Shown here one piece after another: positions 7,742 to 16,522 of a DNA stretch of 49,627 bases (positions are counted from its first letter, which is position 1; each line of letters opens with the position of its first letter). Both the position numbers and the translations under genes were made by a program. This DNA is from Clostridia bacterium. Lineage in GTDB: Bacteria; Bacillota; Clostridia; Oscillospirales; CAG-272. The stretch lies in NCBI GenBank assembly GCA_017507905.1, contig JAFWAA010000063.1, positions 1-49,627 on the forward strand. The letters are read 5' to 3'. The notes under the pieces are model-generated. The model had not been told where the DNA came from and made no database searches. It worked only from the letters and a program-made list of their open reading frames with translations.

Positions 7742-8596
7742 ATGGATCGGCAGGAAAATGCCATGGGCGCCCTTGAGGTTTCGATGGAGCCGGTGTTGGC
7801 AGCCATTTCCGACCGTTATGCTTCCCGCGGAATCGCCAAGGCCGCAAGGCAGGAGGCAGAGGGACAGATCAAGCGTGAAAAAGCAACGCGCGAGCTCGCT
7901 CCCGAGGCTTACCGCTTGTCGCAATATTCGGATCGCGCCGTGAGCGGTCTCTACCGCAGAGGTAAGGACGCCATGAACGGCGAGGATCTGGTCCGCTATT
8001 TTGAGGAGACGCGAAGCATGCGCGTTTCGGATGCGGACTTTTCGCTTTGTGAGGAGAGTGAGTGTCAGCCTCCCGTAAGAGATCTGACGCAGCCCACCGA
8101 GGAGGAGCTTCTCGAGCGTCTTCCCGCGGAGCGCTCGGCTCTGCAAAGTGTCAAGGCACTTCCCGTAGCCCTTTATCAAAGGGTCAAGGAGGGGATCCCC
8201 GCGTGGTTTGATTCCTCCGCGGCAGATACCTCGCGCAATCGCCGAAGCTTTCCGCTCTCGGCATTCGTCTCCTTGGCGGTGGTCGCCATGTGTCTGATGC
8301 TGATCGTGGCCAGCAACGTAATGCTCACGCACGCAGAGGACAAGCTGAGCACCCTGACCGTTGAGATCGATGCTCTGACGGCCGAGGTGGCAGATATAGA
8401 AGCAAAAATGAACGTCAAGACCGACCTTCTTCTGATCCGCGAGATCGCGATCAACGAGTATGGCATGGTCGGTGAGGAATACGTGCGCATGGATTACGTC
8501 ACTCTGCATCAGAAGGACGTGATCGAGGCGTATGACGGGGAGGAAGGCCGCGGCGTTGGTCTTGCGGCGATCCTGAGTGCGATCGGCATCAAATGA
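7742..8596 (+). CDS. FtsL-like division protein with long cytoplasmic tail
   Basis: The position between rsmH and the transpeptidase gene is that of ftsL. The 284-residue protein has one transmembrane segment (about residues 172-194, AVVAMCLMLIVASNVML) followed by a short coiled coil (KLSTLTVEIDALTAEVADIE), the FtsL plan: inside tail, membrane span, extracellular coiled coil that joins FtsQ and FtsB-type proteins. FtsL is normally only about 100-120 residues; here about 170 charged, mostly helical residues precede the span. The ATG at 7742 is used; an in-frame GTG at 7733 sits too close to the AGAGG site. Function rests on topology and context rather than sequence identity. Confidence 0.75.
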   Translation: MDRQENAMGALEVSMEPVLAAISDRYASRGIAKAARQEAEGQIKREKATRELAPEAYRLSQYSDRAVSGLYRRGKDAMNGEDLVRYFEETRSMRVSDADFSLCEESECQPPVRDLTQPTEEELLERLPAERSALQSVKALPVALYQRVKEGIPAWFDSSAADTSRNRRSFPLSAFVSLAVVAMCLMLIVASNVMLTHAEDKLSTLTVEIDALTAEVADIEAKMNVKTDLLLIREIAINEYGMVGEEYVRMDYVTLHQKDVIEAYDGEEGRGVGLAAILSAIGIK

Positions 8597-8607
8597 TCCT
8601 TCCTCGG

Positions 8608-8636
8608 TCATAAGAACGATCCTCTACCCATAGAAT
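8608..8636 (+). promoter_or_regulatory. Possible SigE promoter before the SpoVD-like gene
   Basis: TCATAAG, 14-base spacer, CATAGAAT resembles the mother-cell SigE consensus (-35 KMATATT, -10 CATACAMT): five of seven and seven of eight positions match. It lies in the 114-base gap before the transpeptidase gene. In Bacillus subtilis spoVD has a SigE promoter at the same place in its cluster. The call rests on pattern only. Confidence 0.5.
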
Positions 8637-8710
8637 AAATACGAAGTGCGGAACAAAGCGAGGGGGCTCCTTCGCCTTTCCCAAAAGTACAAGGAAAGGA
8701 GAAACTGAAA

Positions 8711-11104
8711 TTGAAGGAACTTCATCCCGATCCGGGCCGAGTTGAGCCGATTCATCCGCGTGTCGCAGGACGCGCCAAAATTCTGCTCCTGGTCGCGGGA
8801 CTCCTCTTTTTGCTTTTGCTGCTTCGTATTTTTCTGTATCAAACGCTGGATTATCATTACTATCAACGCAAGGTGATCGAGCAGATCACCACCGAATCGG
8901 GGGTAACGGCCTCGCGCGGCAGCATTTACGACCGCAACGGGATCCTGCTTGCCACCAACGTCAGCACCTACCGCGTCTTTATTTCGCCTTCCTCCATTCT
9001 TTCGGCACAGGTCGAGATGAAGGAGAGCGGGGAGGACGTTGCGCTTGACGAGCTGATCGCGCAGAATCTCTCCGCGATCCTTGACGTCTCCTACGAGTTC
9101 GTCCTCAAGCAGACCGAGTACACCCGCTATCTCGACCGCACGATCGCGCGCGAGGTGGATGAGGATACGGCCGACGAGGTGCGCGCCTTTATCGATTCCT
9201 ACGGCTTGCAGAGCATGATCTATCTGCAAAGCACGCATTCGCGCTACTATCCCTACTCGAGCCTGGCGTCTCACGCGATCGGCTTTACGGGAAGCGACGG
9301 AACCGGACTTTACGGTCTGGAATATGCCTACAACAAGCTCTTGGCCGGCACCAACGGCCGCTACATCACTGCACGCGATGCAAAGGGCGACGAGATGCCC
9401 TATACCTATAAGGAATATATCCCCGCGCAGGATGGCTACGACGTGCATACCACGCTCGACGTTTACGTGCAATCGGCTCTTGAGGAGCAGCTCAAAAGCG
9501 CGTATGAGAACGCGAACGGACAGAACCGCGCCGCGGGAATTGTGATGAACGTCAACACGGGCGAGATCCTGGGCATGGGCGTTTATCCCAGCTACGATCT
9601 GAACGACCCCTGGACGCTGGATCAGCAATCCGCAGACCAGCTTGCCCTCGTCGGCTATGTCGAGGGAAGTGAGGAATACGCCGCACACCGTCAGGCACTG
9701 CTTTTGCAGATGTGGTCCAATAAAAGCATTACCGAATCCTACATTCCCGGCTCGACCTTTAAGGTCATCACCGCCTCCATGGCGCTTGAGGAGTCGGCGG
9801 TTACGCTTAGCGAAAGCTTTTCCTGCCCGGGATACAAGGACGTTCTCGGACAGAAGATCAAGTGCCACAAGAAGGGCGGACACGGCTCTCTCACCTTCGT
9901 GGAGGGCATTCAGCAGTCCTGCAACCCCGTTCTGATGACGGTGGGACTTCGCCTGGGCACGGCAAGCTTTTACGATTATCTCAAGGCCTTTGGCTTTTTG
10001 GAGAGAACGGGGATCGATCTTCCCGGTGAGGGCGTCGGCGTTTTTGCCGCCGAGGAGGCCTTTACCGATCTCGATCTTGCGATCTACGCCTTTGGACAGA
10101 ACTTCAACGTGACCCTGATCCAGCAGATCACCGCGATCTCCGCGGTGGCCAACGGCGGATACCTGGTCACCCCCCATACCGTTTCCTCCGTCAAGGACGG
10201 AAGCGGAAACCTGATCGAGAGCTACGGCACCTCGGTGCGCCGCCAGGTGGTCAGCAGCGCCGTTTGCCAAACGGTGGCCGACATTTTGGAGAAGGGCGTT
10301 TCGGGGGACGGAGGAGCCAAGAATGCCTACGTTGCGGGCTACCGCATCGCGGCAAAGACGGGTACCTCCGAGAAGAAGGAGCGCGAGTGCCCCATCTGTG
10401 ACAGCACCGCCTCCCCCAAAAAGATCAATGGAGAAACGCGCTACGCTTGCGGCATTTGCGGCTACGTCGGTGACGTTTCCGAATTTGCGGTGAGCGAGGA
10501 TTACGTTTGCTCCACCGTTGCCTTTGCCCCTGCGGAGAATCCGCAATACGCCGTGATCATCATCGTTGACGAGCCCACCTCGGGCACGCTCTACGGCAGC
10601 GTGGTCGCCGCGCCCTACGTGGCAAACGTCATGGAGACCATTCTCCCGTATCTTGGCGTCGAGGCCGTTTATACCGAGGAGGAGCTGAAGAATCAGACCG
10701 TCAAGGTCCCCAACGTCAGCACCTACTGGAGAGGCTCTCTGGCCAAGAAGGTCTGTGAGCAGAACGGCTTTACGGTAGAATTCGTGGGAGACCCCGACGG
10801 CGTGGTCTACAAGCAGTATCCCGAGCCGGATACCGTGGTGGAGAAGGACTCCGCACGGATCGTTCTCTATACCGACAAGGAGGCCGAGGAAAGCACGGCC
10901 AAGGTCCCCAACGTGGTTGGACTCAGCCCAACAGCGGCCAATCGCGCGCTCATCAATGCAGGATTCAATATTCGCATTGAGGGCACCAAAAACCATACGG
11001 GTGGCGGCGTGGTTGCCGTTTCCCAATCCGTTCCCGCGGGAGAGCTTCTGCCAAGGGGTACGGTGATCGAAGTGAAATTCCTCTATTTAGAGGATACGGA
11101 TTAG
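8711..11104 (+). CDS. SpoVD/FtsI-type transpeptidase with PASTA domains
   Basis: A class B penicillin-binding protein that cross-links peptidoglycan at the septum or spore cortex. It has 797 residues: short cytoplasmic tail, membrane anchor (about residues 24-45), dimerisation domain starting SRGSIYDRNGILLATN, then a transpeptidase domain with S348-T-F-K351, S403-C-N405 and K549-T-G551. Two PASTA repeats close the protein (starting KVPNVSTYWRG and KVPNVVGLSPT). Directly after KTG lies an insert with C560-x2-C563 and C580-x2-C583, a zinc-ribbon pattern not normal for the family. The start is TTG at 8711, nine bases after AAAGGAG; no ATG or GTG fits. This is the only such gene in the cluster, so it may serve division, sporulation or both. 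Confidence 0.93.
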   Translation: MKELHPDPGRVEPIHPRVAGRAKILLLVAGLLFLLLLLRIFLYQTLDYHYYQRKVIEQITTESGVTASRGSIYDRNGILLATNVSTYRVFISPSSILSAQVEMKESGEDVALDELIAQNLSAILDVSYEFVLKQTEYTRYLDRTIAREVDEDTADEVRAFIDSYGLQSMIYLQSTHSRYYPYSSLASHAIGFTGSDGTGLYGLEYAYNKLLAGTNGRYITARDAKGDEMPYTYKEYIPAQDGYDVHTTLDVYVQSALEEQLKSAYENANGQNRAAGIVMNVNTGEILGMGVYPSYDLNDPWTLDQQSADQLALVGYVEGSEEYAAHRQALLLQMWSNKSITESYIPGSTFKVITASMALEESAVTLSESFSCPGYKDVLGQKIKCHKKGGHGSLTFVEGIQQSCNPVLMTVGLRLGTASFYDYLKAFGFLERTGIDLPGEGVGVFAAEEAFTDLDLAIYAFGQNFNVTLIQQITAISAVANGGYLVTPHTVSSVKDGSGNLIESYGTSVRRQVVSSAVCQTVADILEKGVSGDGGAKNAYVAGYRIAAKTGTSEKKERECPICDSTASPKKINGETRYACGICGYVGDVSEFAVSEDYVCSTVAFAPAENPQYAVIIIVDEPTSGTLYGSVVAAPYVANVMETILPYLGVEAVYTEEELKNQTVKVPNVSTYWRGSLAKKVCEQNGFTVEFVGDPDGVVYKQYPEPDTVVEKDSARIVLYTDKEAEESTAKVPNVVGLSPTAANRALINAGFNIRIEGTKNHTGGGVVAVSQSVPAGELLPRGTVIEVKFLYLEDTD

Positions 11105-11166
11105 TCAAAAGGAACGGATCCTCCGTTCGGAAGTGAAAGCAAAATTCAACTTTCGGGGAGGATACG

Positions 11167-12753
11167 GTGAGACTTGAAGCATTGTGCCGCGCGATCGGCA
11201 TTTCTCCAAGGGAGGGCTCGGACCATATCGAGATCTGCTCGATCGAGACCGATTCGCGCAAGGTAAGGAAGGGAAGCCTGTTCGTCGCTATTCGCGGTCT
11301 GCACACGGATTCCCACGCTTGCATTCCCGAGGCGATCGAAAGGGGCGCGTCCTGCATTCTGGTGCAGAGCGACGCAAGGATCCCCGAGGAGATCGGAGGG
11401 CAAACGCTCATCTTGGCGTGCGAAAGCACCCGACGGGCGGTCGCCTGCCTCTATCACGCCTGGTACGGCTTTCCCGGAGAACGCCTGAAGCTGATCGGCG
11501 TTACGGGGACCAACGGCAAGACCAGCGTTACGCATATGCTTCGGCACATTCTGGAATCTGCCTTTCTCCGTTGCGGATTGATCGGCACGGTGGGGTGTGA
11601 ATCGGACGGAAGACGGCTCAACACAGCGGCCGACGATCCGCTGGCAAATATGACCACGCCGGATCCCGCAACGCTGTATCGGATCCTCGGCGAAATGGTC
11701 GCGGACGGTGTGGAGTACGTCCTGATGGAGGTCTCCTCCCACGCACTGGCGCTCGAAAAAACGGCACCCTTGCGCTTTACCCGCGCGGTGTTCACCAATC
11801 TGACCCCCGAGCATTTGGATTTTCATCGGACGATGGAGGCTTACGCCGAGGCAAAGGCAGGGCTCTTTGCCGCAAGCGAGCGCTCGATCGTTTGCACCGA
11901 TTCTCCCTATGCGCAAAGAATGCTTTGCGCGGCAGGGGAAAACGCACTGACCTGCAGCAGCGAGGGCGGGCGAGCCGATTACACGGCTACGCTTCTTCGG
12001 CAGAGCTTTCGCGAGGGCGTGTATTACCGTCTTGACGGTGCGCGCGCAAGCCTCAAGCTGCTTTGCCCGATCCCCGGACGCTTCAGCATGGTCAACTCCA
12101 TGCTCGCCGCCGTCACGGCCATGGATCTCGGCCTTCGGCCGGCAGGCGTCAAGGCGGCAGTTGCCGCGATTCCCGGCGTCAAGGGACGCATGGAGCGCGT
12201 CTCGCTTGGCGTGGATGCGGATTTTACGGTTTTGATCGATTATGCACATACCCCCGACGCCCTGGAGAACCTTCTCCGCACGGCGCGCGAGCTTTGCCGA
12301 GCCGAAGCACGCATCATCCTCCTCTTTGGATGCGGAGGAGATCGGGACACGGGCAAGCGCCCCGCGATGGGACGCATCGCCTCTCTCTACGCGGATCTGG
12401 TGATCCTCACCTCGGACAACAGTCGGAGCGAGGATCCCGACACCATTATTGCCGAGATCCTTTCCGGAATGGATCCCACGGCCAAGAGCTGCATCATTCC
12501 GGACAGAAGGCAAGCGATCCTGCATGCCGTGAGGGAAGCCCGAGAGGGGGACGTGATCCTCCTTGCGGGAAAAGGGCATGAGGAATACGAGATCACCCAC
12601 GGAAGGCGCCTGCGCTTTTCGGAACGGGAGATCGTCAAGGAGGCGCTGACCGAGCGCCAAAGAGGAAACATCACCCGGCAGAATGCTCCTCCGACCTCCC
12701 GTGACGGGGACGGACGCGCATCGCAAGGAAAGGAATCAGACCCGGAAGAATGA
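11167..12753 (+). CDS. murE: UDP-MurNAc-tripeptide synthetase MurE
   Basis: MurE adds the third amino acid to UDP-MurNAc-L-Ala-D-Glu in the cytoplasm, using ATP. The 528-residue protein shows the N-terminal UDP-binding TDSRKVRKGSLFVAIRG, the P-loop GVTGTNGKTSVT near residue 118, LMEVSSHAL, IDYAHTPDALE and GCGGDRDTGKRPAMG. The substrate-selecting motif, DNPR in meso-diaminopimelate enzymes, reads D417-N-S-R420. The arginine that contacts diaminopimelate is kept, so I infer that substrate. The start is GTG at 11167 after GGGGAGG. The stop overlaps the murF start by four bases (ATGA), so the two are translationally coupled. About 30 extra residues after the last conserved block are polar and unremarkable. 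Confidence 0.95.
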   Translation: MRLEALCRAIGISPREGSDHIEICSIETDSRKVRKGSLFVAIRGLHTDSHACIPEAIERGASCILVQSDARIPEEIGGQTLILACESTRRAVACLYHAWYGFPGERLKLIGVTGTNGKTSVTHMLRHILESAFLRCGLIGTVGCESDGRRLNTAADDPLANMTTPDPATLYRILGEMVADGVEYVLMEVSSHALALEKTAPLRFTRAVFTNLTPEHLDFHRTMEAYAEAKAGLFAASERSIVCTDSPYAQRMLCAAGENALTCSSEGGRADYTATLLRQSFREGVYYRLDGARASLKLLCPIPGRFSMVNSMLAAVTAMDLGLRPAGVKAAVAAIPGVKGRMERVSLGVDADFTVLIDYAHTPDALENLLRTARELCRAEARIILLFGCGGDRDTGKRPAMGRIASLYADLVILTSDNSRSEDPDTIIAEILSGMDPTAKSCIIPDRRQAILHAVREAREGDVILLAGKGHEEYEITHGRRLRFSEREIVKEALTERQRGNITRQNAPPTSRDGDGRASQGKESDPEE

Positions 12754-14207
12754 AAACCTACTTCAGTATTCAGCCGATGAGCTTTGGAACGCTGGCCAGA
12801 ATGTGCCAGGGAGAATTATACCAGGGAGCGCTTGGCGAGGTATCGGTGCGCGGCATTTGCACGGATTCCCGCGAGGCAGGTCCCGAGACCGCCTTTGCCG
12901 CCATGCGCGGCGCGCGCGCGGACGGACACGATTATATTGAGCAGGCTCTGCAAAACGGATGCCGCTGCGTGATCTGCGAGCATCGCAACGAGGCCCTTGA
13001 TGGCTCGAATGCAACTGCCATCGTAGTCAAGGATACCGAGCTTGCACTTTCCCGTCTGGCCTACGCCTATCGCCGACAGAACCTTAGCCGCGTGCGTACG
13101 GTCGCCGTTACGGGAAGCGTGGGGAAGACCACCGCAAAGGATATGATCCACGCGGCCTTCTCCGAAAAGTACAAGACCTTCAAGACCCCGGGAAATCACA
13201 ACAGCCTGATCGGCATGCCTCTCTCGGTGCTGGAAACACCGCAGGACAGCGAATGGACGGTTCTGGAGATGGGCATGAGCGGCTTTGGCGAGATCGAGCG
13301 TTTGTCGATCCTGGCCGAGCCGGATATCGCGATCATCACCAACATCGGCAGCTCGCATCTGGAGATGCTCGGCTCGCGCGAGAACATTTGCCGTGCCAAG
13401 CTGGAGATCCTTTGCGGTCTGCGCGAGGGCGGATACCTGATCCTCAACGGAGACGAGCCGCTTCTGCGGAACGTCAAAGGCAAAAGTTACCACACCGTTT
13501 ATGTTTCGCTCGAATGCGAAAAGGCAGACCTTTTTGCAAAGAATATCAGGGTAGAAAGCGATTGCACGCGCTTTGACGCCGTCTGCTTCGGACGGGAGAT
13601 GCGTGACCTCTGCATTCGCGTGCTGGGACGCCACACCGTCTATGCCGCGCTTTACACGCTTGCGGCAGGACTGCTCGTCGGCCTTTCGGAGGAGGAGCTT
13701 CGTCAAGGCTTGCTTCACTTTTCACCCGACGGAATGCGCCAGCGCGTTTGCGAGCTAGGCGGCATTACCGTGATCGAGGATTGCTACAACGCCTCGCCCG
13801 AGTCCATGATTGCCGCCATCGACGTGCTTGACGCTTACAGCCGTCAAAACGGCAGACGGAGCGTGGCCGTGCTAGGAGACATGCTGGAGCTGGGGCAGGA
13901 AAGCCCCGCACTCCATCGCTCGGTGGGCGTGCATCTGGCGCAGCGCGGCATCGACCGCCTGTTCACGCTTGGCGTGGGAGGTGACCAGATCGCCATCGGC
14001 GCGCGGCAAAAGGGAATGCCCGTTCCCCACATTCAACGAAAGAGAGACGTCAAGGATCTCTCGGGCATGGCCGAGCTTCTGGCACGGGAGCTGAAGGACG
14101 GGGACGTGGTCCTCTTTAAGGCCAGCCGCGGCGTGCACGCTGAGGAGATCATTTCACAGCTTCGTGAAATTCTGGAGAAGCCCAACGGCGAGGAGGCCGC
14201 AGGCTGA
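12750..14207 (+). CDS. murF: UDP-MurNAc-tripeptide:D-Ala-D-Ala ligase MurF
   Basis: MurF joins D-Ala-D-Ala to the UDP-MurNAc tripeptide, finishing the cytoplasmic pentapeptide precursor. The 485-residue product carries the N-terminal domain motif TDSREAGPETAFAAMRG, the P-loop VTGSVGKTTAKDM near residue 114, FKTPGNHNSLIGMPL and LEMGMSGFGEI, then VIEDCYNASPESM and LGDMLELG in the C-terminal half. These are the usual MurF blocks. Its ATG overlaps the murE stop. The following mraY gene is 33 bases away, consistent with one operon. Confidence 0.96.
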   Translation: MKTYFSIQPMSFGTLARMCQGELYQGALGEVSVRGICTDSREAGPETAFAAMRGARADGHDYIEQALQNGCRCVICEHRNEALDGSNATAIVVKDTELALSRLAYAYRRQNLSRVRTVAVTGSVGKTTAKDMIHAAFSEKYKTFKTPGNHNSLIGMPLSVLETPQDSEWTVLEMGMSGFGEIERLSILAEPDIAIITNIGSSHLEMLGSRENICRAKLEILCGLREGGYLILNGDEPLLRNVKGKSYHTVYVSLECEKADLFAKNIRVESDCTRFDAVCFGREMRDLCIRVLGRHTVYAALYTLAAGLLVGLSEEELRQGLLHFSPDGMRQRVCELGGITVIEDCYNASPESMIAAIDVLDAYSRQNGRRSVAVLGDMLELGQESPALHRSVGVHLAQRGIDRLFTLGVGGDQIAIGARQKGMPVPHIQRKRDVKDLSGMAELLARELKDGDVVLFKASRGVHAEEIISQLREILEKPNGEEAAG

Positions 14208-14240
14208 TCTGTAAGCTATACAGAGAAGGGAGAGAGGAAT

Positions 14241-15233
14241 ATGCGCATTTTTGCCATTGGCTTTGCCGCCATCGCACTGGCCGTTTTCGGTCTGACCGTG
14301 TTGGCGGAGCGTATCCTGATCCCGATCCTGCAATCCAAAAAGGCGGGGCAGAGGATCCTTGAGATCGGCCCTCGCTGGCACAAATCCAAGGAGGGAACGC
14401 CCACCATGGGCGGCCTTGGCTTCATTCTTCCCTCGCTTATCGTGCTGACCGTCTTCTTCCTCGTGCAGGCCGCAAAGGGAAGGGCTTCGGCGTATATTCC
14501 GCTCAGCCTCACCATCGGCTTTGCCGTGATGAACGGTGCGATCGGCTTTGTGGACGATTACTGCAAGCTGATCAAGAAGCAGAATGAGGGACTGACCTGG
14601 AAGCAGAAGCTGTTTTTGCAGCTGGTGGTCTCCGCGGCCTACGTTTGCGTCATGGCCTATACGGGAAATCTCGAAACCGCCGTGCGCATTCCCTTTACCG
14701 CGATCCGCCTGGAGCTTGGATACGCCATCTATCCCATCGCCGTCCTGATCCTGGCAGGCGTGGTCAACGGAGCAAACTTTACCGACGGCATCGACGGCCT
14801 TGCCTCCTCGGTGACCTTCGTCATCGGCGGATTTTTCGCCGTCCTGGCTTTTTATCGCTTTGATCTGCAACTTTCGGTCGTTTCGGCCCTGCTGCTCGGA
14901 AGCACGCTTGGCTTTTTGGTGTATAATTTTCACCCGGCAAGAGTGTTCATGGGGGACACCGGATCGCTCTTCCTCGGAGGCCTTGTCATCGCAGGCGCCT
15001 TCCAGGCGGGGGACATCGGCATTGGCCTTCTGATCTCGGGCGTCTATATCATCGAGATGCTCTCCAGCCTTTTGCAGCGCGTGTATTTCAAGCTTACCCA
15101 CGGAAAGCGCCTCTTTAAGATGGCGCCCATTCACCATCATTTTGAAAAATGCGGCTGGGGCGAGAATAAGATCGTATTGATCTTCTCGCTGGTCGAGCTT
15201 GGCTTTTGTCTTTTGGCCTTTATGGCCATATAA
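14241..15233 (+). CDS. mraY: Phospho-MurNAc-pentapeptide translocase MraY
   Basis: MraY is an integral membrane enzyme that moves phospho-MurNAc-pentapeptide from UDP to undecaprenyl phosphate, making lipid I. The 330-residue protein has about ten hydrophobic segments and the family's key sites: KEGTPTMGG in the first loop, FVDDYCKLIKKQNEGLTWKQK with the paired aspartates, NFTDGIDGLAS, GDTGSLFLGG and the APIHHHFE loop near the C-terminus. The start follows GAAGGGAGAG. In many clusters murD follows mraY; here ftsW follows directly. Confidence 0.97.
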   Translation: MRIFAIGFAAIALAVFGLTVLAERILIPILQSKKAGQRILEIGPRWHKSKEGTPTMGGLGFILPSLIVLTVFFLVQAAKGRASAYIPLSLTIGFAVMNGAIGFVDDYCKLIKKQNEGLTWKQKLFLQLVVSAAYVCVMAYTGNLETAVRIPFTAIRLELGYAIYPIAVLILAGVVNGANFTDGIDGLASSVTFVIGGFFAVLAFYRFDLQLSVVSALLLGSTLGFLVYNFHPARVFMGDTGSLFLGGLVIAGAFQAGDIGIGLLISGVYIIEMLSSLLQRVYFKLTHGKRLFKMAPIHHHFEKCGWGENKIVLIFSLVELGFCLLAFMAI

Positions 15234-15266
15234 CGGTCGGAAACGAATACGGAAGGGAGTGATCGC

Positions 15267-16478
15267 ATGAACCGAGAAGACAGTGCCGTGTCCGTGCGCA
15301 CCCCCGAAGCAGAAGCGGAGCACGCATCTGCGACCGAGACCTCCACGGCCCTGCGAAAGGGAAGCGTGGACATCGTCTTCCTTCTGATCACCGCCGCTCT
15401 CGTTCTGTTCGGCTGTGTCATGGTATACAGTGCCTCCTCGGTCTTTGCCGAGCAGCACCACGATACCACCACCTATTTTATCACCCGTCATCTTCTTTTT
15501 CTGCTGATGTCCGTTGCCTTCACGGCGGTCATCGTGCGCTTTTGCACACCTGCCTTCTGGCGCGATTTCAGCTACCCGATCTTCGCTCTGGCGATCCTGA
15601 TGCTCCTGGCCGTTCTCGTGGTCGGAAGCGATCTGGGAAGCGGAGCAAAGCGCTGGCTGGATCTTAAGATCTTTACCATTCAGCCCTCCGAGATCGCAAA
15701 GCTTGCTCTGGTGCTGGTCATGGCACGCTTTATGACCGACCACCAGAAAAAGGTGCTTTCGGAGTACCGCTTCGGCGGAAGCTTCAAGTACGGCGTGCTT
15801 TTTCCAGGCCTTATGATCGGCGTGCTCGGCGTTCTCATTGCGGCCGAGCGGCATATCTCGGGACTGATGATCGTGGGCATGATCGGTATGTCGATGATGT
15901 TTCTCGGCGGAACGCGTCTGCGCTGGCTTGCGGCGATCGCAGGACTGATCGGCTGTGCGGGATGCTTGCTCGTGTTGGTTTCGGATTACGCGCAGGCACG
16001 CGTGGAGACCTGGCTCTTTATTGAGCAGGCGGACCCCCTGGGCGAGGCCTGGCAGACCCTGCAAGGCCTGATGGCGATCGGCTCGGGCGGATTGTTTGGC
16101 GTTGGTCTTGGAAACAGCCGACAAAAATTCGGCTACGTCTCCCAGCCGCAAAACGACTTTATCTTCACCATCGTCTGCGAGGAGCTTGGCTTTATCGGCG
16201 CGGCCCTCGTCGTCGGTCTGTTTATCGCCTTCGTCTGGCGCGGCTTCCGCATTGCCAAGCACGCACCCGACAGGTGCAGCGCGCTGATCGTTTACGGTCT
16301 TGTCTTCAAGGTCGCCTTGCAGACCATTCTCAACCTTGCGGTGGTCACCAACTCCATGCCCAATACGGGCATCGCCCTCCCGTTCTTCAGCTACGGCGGA
16401 ACCTCGCTGATGCTGCAGATCTTCGAGGTGGGCATCATTCTCTCTATCTCAAGATACTGCACACACGAAAAGATCTGA
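15267..16478 (+). CDS. ftsW: Lipid II polymerase FtsW (SEDS family)
   Basis: FtsW is the septal peptidoglycan glycosyltransferase that works with a class B transpeptidase. The 403-residue protein has a polar N-terminal tail of about 38 residues, then about ten membrane segments. SEDS signatures are FGCVMVYSASS, KRWLDLKIFTIQPSEIAKLALVL, QTLQGLMAIGSGGLFGVGLGNSRQK, QNDFIFTIVCEELGFIG and PNTGIALPFFSYGGTSLM. The usual glycine-leucine in PTGLPLPF is replaced by NTGIALPF, a common variant. Its place beside murG and near the transpeptidase supports FtsW over RodA. A GGAAGGGAG site precedes the start. Confidence 0.95.
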   Translation: MNREDSAVSVRTPEAEAEHASATETSTALRKGSVDIVFLLITAALVLFGCVMVYSASSVFAEQHHDTTTYFITRHLLFLLMSVAFTAVIVRFCTPAFWRDFSYPIFALAILMLLAVLVVGSDLGSGAKRWLDLKIFTIQPSEIAKLALVLVMARFMTDHQKKVLSEYRFGGSFKYGVLFPGLMIGVLGVLIAAERHISGLMIVGMIGMSMMFLGGTRLRWLAAIAGLIGCAGCLLVLVSDYAQARVETWLFIEQADPLGEAWQTLQGLMAIGSGGLFGVGLGNSRQKFGYVSQPQNDFIFTIVCEELGFIGAALVVGLFIAFVWRGFRIAKHAPDRCSALIVYGLVFKVALQTILNLAVVTNSMPNTGIALPFFSYGGTSLMLQIFEVGIILSISRYCTHEKI

Positions 16479-16522
16479 GCGACTCTCCCGTCGCGATTTT
16501 AGGAAAGGAGCCGTGATCGCAT

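Noticed and set aside
8624..11026. An 800-residue minus-strand frame over the transpeptidase gene
   Set aside because: Antisense shadow; the plus strand holds SxxK, SxN, KTG and PASTA motifs.
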